Assembly (NCBI RefSeq): GCF_030116705.1
Contig: NZ_JAOTIK010000001.1
Span: forward strand, 372,001-436,000
Origin: Streptomyces sp. ML-6
GTDB taxonomy: Bacteria > Actinomycetota > Actinomycetes > Streptomycetales > Streptomycetaceae
Direction: 5' to 3'
Length of the DNA stretch: 64,000 nucleotides
A model generated the notes under the pieces. The model had not been told where the DNA came from. It saw only the letters and a list, made by a program, of their open reading frames with translations, and ran no database searches. Below, piece after piece: positions 60,712 to 64,000 of the stretch; the stretch's first letter is position 1, and each line of letters starts with the position of its first letter. A program made the translations under genes and the position numbers.

Positions 60712-63099
60712 TCAGCCGCCCCAGGTCCAGTCGGCCACCTCGGGCAGGTCCGTGCCGTGTTCCCGGATCCAGGCGTGGTGGCGGGTGCGGACGTCCGCCA
60801 TCGCCTGGCGCACGGCCGCGGCGCGGACCCCGAGGCCGGGCACCCGGTCGATGACGTCCATGACCAGCCGGTAGCGGTCCAGGTCGTTGCGGACCACCAT
60901 GTCGAAGGGCGTCGTGGTGGTGCCCTCCTCCTTGTAGCCCCGCACGTGCAGGTGGGCGTGGCCGGCGCGGCGGTAGGCGAGGCGGTGGATCAGCCACGGG
61001 TAGCCGTGGTAGGCGAAGACCACCGGGGTGTTCCGGGTGAACAGGGCGTCGTACTCGGCGTCCGGCATGCCGTGCGGGTGCTCCTCGTGGGGCATCAGCC
61101 GCGTCATGTCGACGACGTTGACCACCCGCACGGCCAGCTCCGGCAGATGCCCGCGCAGCAGGTCCGCCGCGGCCAGGGTCTCCAGGGTGGGCACGTCGCC
61201 GGCGCAGGCGAGCACCACGTCGGGCTCGCGGCTGCCGTCCTCCGTCCCGGCCCACTCCCACACCCCGGCGCCGCGGGCGCAGTGCGCGCGGGCCCGGTCC
61301 ATCGTGAGCCAGTCGAAGGCCGGCTGCTTGCCGGCCACGATCACATTGACGTAGTCACGACTGCGCAGCGCGTGGTCGGCGACCGAGAGCAGGGTGTTGG
61401 CGTCCGGGGGCAGGTAGACCCGCACGACTTCGGGGCTCTTGTTGAGGACGTGGTCGACGAAGCCCGGGTCCTGGTGGGAGAAGCCGTTGTGGTCCTGTCG
61501 CCAGACGTGGGAGGTGAGCAGGTAGTTGAGCGAGGCGACGGGGCGGCGCCAGGCCAGTGCGCGGGAGGCCTTGAGCCATTTGATGTGCTGGTTGACCATC
61601 GAGTCGACGATGTGGGCGAACGCCTCGTAGCAGGAGAAGAGGCCGTGCCGGCCGGTGAGGAGGTAACCCTCCAGCCAGCCCTGGCACAGGTGCTCGGAGA
61701 GCACCTCCATGACGCGTCCGTCGTGGGAGAGGTTCTCGTCGGTGGGCAGGATGCGTTCCTGCCAGCTCTTGGCGGTGGCCCCGTAGAGGGCGCCGAGCCG
61801 GTTCGAGGCGGTTTCGTCGGGGCCGAAGACCCGGAAGTCGCGGCGTTCGGCGGTGGCGGCCGTGACGGCCTCCAGCAGACCGCCGAGCACCCGGGTCGGC
61901 TCGTGGAGCGCGGTGCCCGGGGCCCGGACCTCGACGGCGTGGTCGTCCAGCGGCGGGAGGGGCAGCTCCCGCAGCAGCAGGCCGCCGTTGGCGTACGGGG
62001 TCGAGCCGAGCCGGGCATCGCCCTCGGGCACGCAGTCGAGCACCCGGGGGCGGGGCCGTCCGGACGCGTCGAAGAGTTCCTCGGGCCGGTAGGAGCGCAG
62101 CCACTCCTCCAGTTGCCGCAGGTGGTCGGGGTCGTCCCGGACTCCGGAGAGCGGGACCTGGTGGGAACGCCAGGTGCCTTCGACGGGCACCCCGTCGACC
62201 TCGGCCGGGCCGGTCCAGCCCTTGGGGGTGCGCAGCACGATCATCGGCCAGTGCGGGCGCCGGGTGTCGCCGCCGCCTCGGGCGGCGGCCTGGATCTCCC
62301 GGATGCGGTCGACGGCCCGGTCCGTCGCGGCGGCCATCGCCCGGTGGACGTTGAGCGGTTCGTCGCCGCCGACGTACAGGGGGTCGTGCCCGTAGCCGCG
62401 CAGCAGCGCGTCGAGTTCGGTCTCCGGGAGGCGGGCGAGCAGGGTCGGGTTGGCGATCTTGTAGCCGTTGAGGTGGAGGATCGGGAGGACCGCCCCGTCG
62501 TGCACCGGGTCGAGGAACTTGTTGGAGTGCCAGGACGCGGCGAGCGGCCCGGTCTCGGCCTCGCCGTCGCCGACGACGCAGGCGACGAGCAGGTCCGGGT
62601 GGTCGAGGGCGGCGCCGTAGGCGTGGGTGAGGGCGTAGCCGAGTTCGCCGCCCTCGTGGATGGAGCCGGGGGTCTCCGGTGCCACGTGGCTGGGCACGCC
62701 GCCGGGGAAGGAGAACTGCCGGAACAGCCGCCGCATGCCTTCGGCGTCGCGCCCGATGTCGGGGTACGTCTGCGAATAGCTGTCCTCCAGCCAGGAGTTG
62801 GCCAGGACGGCGGGGCCGCCGTGGCCGGGCCCCCAGACGCAGAGGCAGTGCAGGCCGCGGGACTTGATGGCGCGGTTGAGGTGGGTGTGGACCAGGTTCA
62901 GTCCGGGTGAGGTGCCCCAGTGCCCGAGCAGCCGCGGCTTGATGTGTTCCGGGGCGAGCGGCCGGGTGAGGAGCGGGTTGTCCATCAGGTAGATCTGGCC
63001 GACGGTCAGGTAGTTGGCGGCCCGCCAGTGCGCGTCGAGTGCCGCGATCTCCTCGTCGGACGGGCCCGGTACGTGGGCCGGGCCGGCGCCGTCGTTCAT
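60712..63099 (-). CDS. xfp: Phosphoketolase (xylulose-5-phosphate/fructose-6-phosphate)
   Basis: 795 residues, the usual family length. Thiamine-diphosphate binding is shown by [42 protein letters not shown] and [21 protein letters not shown] are family signature regions, and [24 protein letters not shown] is near the end. It splits xylulose-5-P or fructose-6-P with phosphate to acetyl-phosphate plus a sugar phosphate. It bypasses part of glycolysis and lets ATP form without respiration via acetate kinase. The start overlaps the upstream aldehyde dehydrogenase stop by four bases. Confidence 0.94.
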   Translation of the reverse strand: MNDGAGPAHVPGPSDEEIAALDAHWRAANYLTVGQIYLMDNPLLTRPLAPEHIKPRLLGHWGTSPGLNLVHTHLNRAIKSRGLHCLCVWGPGHGGPAVLANSWLEDSYSQTYPDIGRDAEGMRRLFRQFSFPGGVPSHVAPETPGSIHEGGELGYALTHAYGAALDHPDLLVACVVGDGEAETGPLAASWHSNKFLDPVHDGAVLPILHLNGYKIANPTLLARLPETELDALLRGYGHDPLYVGGDEPLNVHRAMAAATDRAVDRIREIQAAARGGGDTRRPHWPMIVLRTPKGWTGPAEVDGVPVEGTWRSHQVPLSGVRDDPDHLRQLEEWLRSYRPEELFDASGRPRPRVLDCVPEGDARLGSTPYANGGLLLRELPLPPLDDHAVEVRAPGTALHEPTRVLGGLLEAVTAATAERRDFRVFGPDETASNRLGALYGATAKSWQERILPTDENLSHDGRVMEVLSEHLCQGWLEGYLLTGRHGLFSCYEAFAHIVDSMVNQHIKWLKASRALAWRRPVASLNYLLTSHVWRQDHNGFSHQDPGFVDHVLNKSPEVVRVYLPPDANTLLSVADHALRSRDYVNVIVAGKQPAFDWLTMDRARAHCARGAGVWEWAGTEDGSREPDVVLACAGDVPTLETLAAADLLRGHLPELAVRVVNVVDMTRLMPHEEHPHGMPDAEYDALFTRNTPVVFAYHGYPWLIHRLAYRRAGHAHLHVRGYKEEGTTTTPFDMVVRNDLDRYRLVMDVIDRVPGLGVRAAAVRQAMADVRTRHHAWIREHGTDLPEVADWTWGG

Positions 63100-64000
63100 G
63101 CGGTCTCCCGGAACGTGGGGCCGACGGGGTCGGGGCCGTACCAGACCGTGGTGGCGTTGCAGAATTCACGGATGCCGTGACCGGCGAGTTCCCGCCCGTA
63201 GCCGGAGTGCTTGACGCCGCCGAAGGGCAGGGCGGGGTGGGACGCCGTCATGCCGTTGAAGAAGACCCCGCCCGCCTGCAGGTCGCGCACGCAGCGGCCG
63301 GCCTCGTCCGGGTCCCTGGTCCATACGTTGGAGCTGAGGCCGAAGGGGGTGTCGTTGGCGAGGTCCACGGCCTCGTCGAGCCCTTCGACGCGGTAGAGCG
63401 TGGCGACGGGGCCGAAGGTCTCCTCGCGGTGGATGCGCATGGCGGGGGTGATGTCGGTGAGGACGGTGGGGGCGTAGAACCAGCCGCCCCTCAGTTCCGG
63501 GTCCAGGCGTTCGGGGCGGCCCCCGCCGCACAGCACGTCCGCGCCCTGCCGTACCGCGTCGTCCACCAGTTCCTCCAGGTCGGCGCGGCCCTGCCGGGAG
63601 GCCAGGGGGCCGATGTCGGTGGACTCGTGGAGCGGGTCGCCGACCGTCAGGTCGCGCATGCCGACGGTGAACCGCTCGGCGAACTCCTCGTACACGTCCG
63701 CGTGCACGATGAAGCGTTTGGCGGCGATGCAGGACTGTCCGTTGTTCTGCGCCCTGGCGGTCACGGCGGTGCGGGCGGCCCGGACGACGTCCGCGGACGG
63801 CATGACGAGGTACGGGTCGCTGCCGCCCAGTTCCAGGACGGTCCGTTTCACCGCGTCGCCGGCGATCGAGGCGACCGAGCGGCCGGCCGGTTCGCTGCCG
63901 GTGAGGGTGGCGGCGGCGACCCGGGGGTCGCGCAGGATCGACTCGACCGCGGCGGACCCCACGAGGAGGGTCTGGAAGCAGCCCTCGGGGAATCCCGCCC
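63096..64000 (-). CDS. Aldehyde dehydrogenase, succinate-semialdehyde type (N-terminus beyond window)
   Basis: About 300 C-terminal residues lie in the window and the gene continues past 64000. [12 protein letters not shown] carries the catalytic Glu and [12 protein letters not shown] the nucleophilic Cys. [24 protein letters not shown] is the ALDH C-terminal signature. The gene resembles NAD(P)-dependent succinate-semialdehyde dehydrogenases, but the aldehyde is not certain. Translational coupling to phosphoketolase (ATGA) is unusual and suggests shared regulation. Confidence 0.9.
   Translation of the reverse strand, partial: AGFPEGCFQTLLVGSAAVESILRDPRVAAATLTGSEPAGRSVASIAGDAVKRTVLELGGSDPYLVMPSADVVRAARTAVTARAQNNGQSCIAAKRFIVHADVYEEFAERFTVGMRDLTVGDPLHESTDIGPLASRQGRADLEELVDDAVRQGADVLCGGGRPERLDPELRGGWFYAPTVLTDITPAMRIHREETFGPVATLYRVEGLDEAVDLANDTPFGLSSNVWTRDPDEAGRCVRDLQAGGVFFNGMTASHPALPFGGVKHSGYGRELAGHGIREFCNATTVWYGPDPVGPTFRETA

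Overview
The window is about 64 kb of very GC-rich actinobacterial DNA. Codon use, GGAGG-type ribosome sites, frequent GTG starts, Tat signal peptides and gene content all fit Streptomyces. The many decayed transposase, integrase and enzyme remnants suggest a chromosome-arm region, not the conserved core. No rRNA, tRNA or CRISPR array was seen.

1-9 kb: an acyl-CoA synthetase (cut by the window edge) and a nitronate-monooxygenase-type gene are transcribed leftwards. A Tat-exported serine hydrolase, an aminoglycoside-phosphotransferase-like kinase and an MFS exporter run rightwards. A secreted protein-arginine-deiminase-type enzyme with all four catalytic residues lies on the minus strand, next to a Fur-family remnant.

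9.1-24.4 kb: a compact polysaccharide-utilisation locus. A LacI repressor is divergent from a ten-gene plus-strand run: sugar-binding lipoprotein, two ABC permeases, SDR dehydrogenase, two heparinase II/III-like proteins, a DUF624 membrane protein, a parallel beta-helix protein, an SGNH esterase, a family-8 polysaccharide lyase and a CE7 acetyl esterase. Starts and stops overlap or nearly touch throughout. The likely substrate is an acetylated, uronate-containing polysaccharide. The ABC ATPase and any unsaturated-glucuronyl hydrolase are missing locally.

24.4-35 kb: a phytoene-desaturase-like oxidoreductase, a MITE-like inverted-repeat element, a Ser/Thr kinase fused to tetratricopeptide repeats, and a YbdK-type carboxylate-amine ligase. 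A scar zone follows, with remnants of an FAD oxidoreductase, a site-specific integrase and an IS630 transposase. These surround accessory genes (HAD-like, TPR protein, SUKH-like protein).

35-54 kb: the most coherent block, an island resembling the mycobacterial DevR/DosR dormancy regulon. It contains an OsdR/OsdK-like response regulator and GAF-GAF histidine kinase, five CBS-BON proteins, four tandem universal stress proteins, a GH65 phosphorylase with a beta-phosphoglucomutase-like partner, nicotinate phosphoribosyltransferase, an HTH-PPOX protein and a nitroreductase. A GC-rich palindrome, roughly GGRCCGTTCGGCCC, recurs 50-120 bp upstream of most of these genes and is a candidate binding site for the regulator. 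Decayed MBL/beta-CASP and alcohol-dehydrogenase fragments inside the island record a deletion.

54-64 kb: IS3 and ISL3 remnants, a SUKH protein, a GNAT acetyltransferase, an acyl-CoA dehydrogenase, an RlmG-like methyltransferase, a secreted endonuclease I, a small protein carrying a 33-bp coding minisatellite, and a phosphoketolase coupled to an aldehyde dehydrogenase that runs off the right edge.
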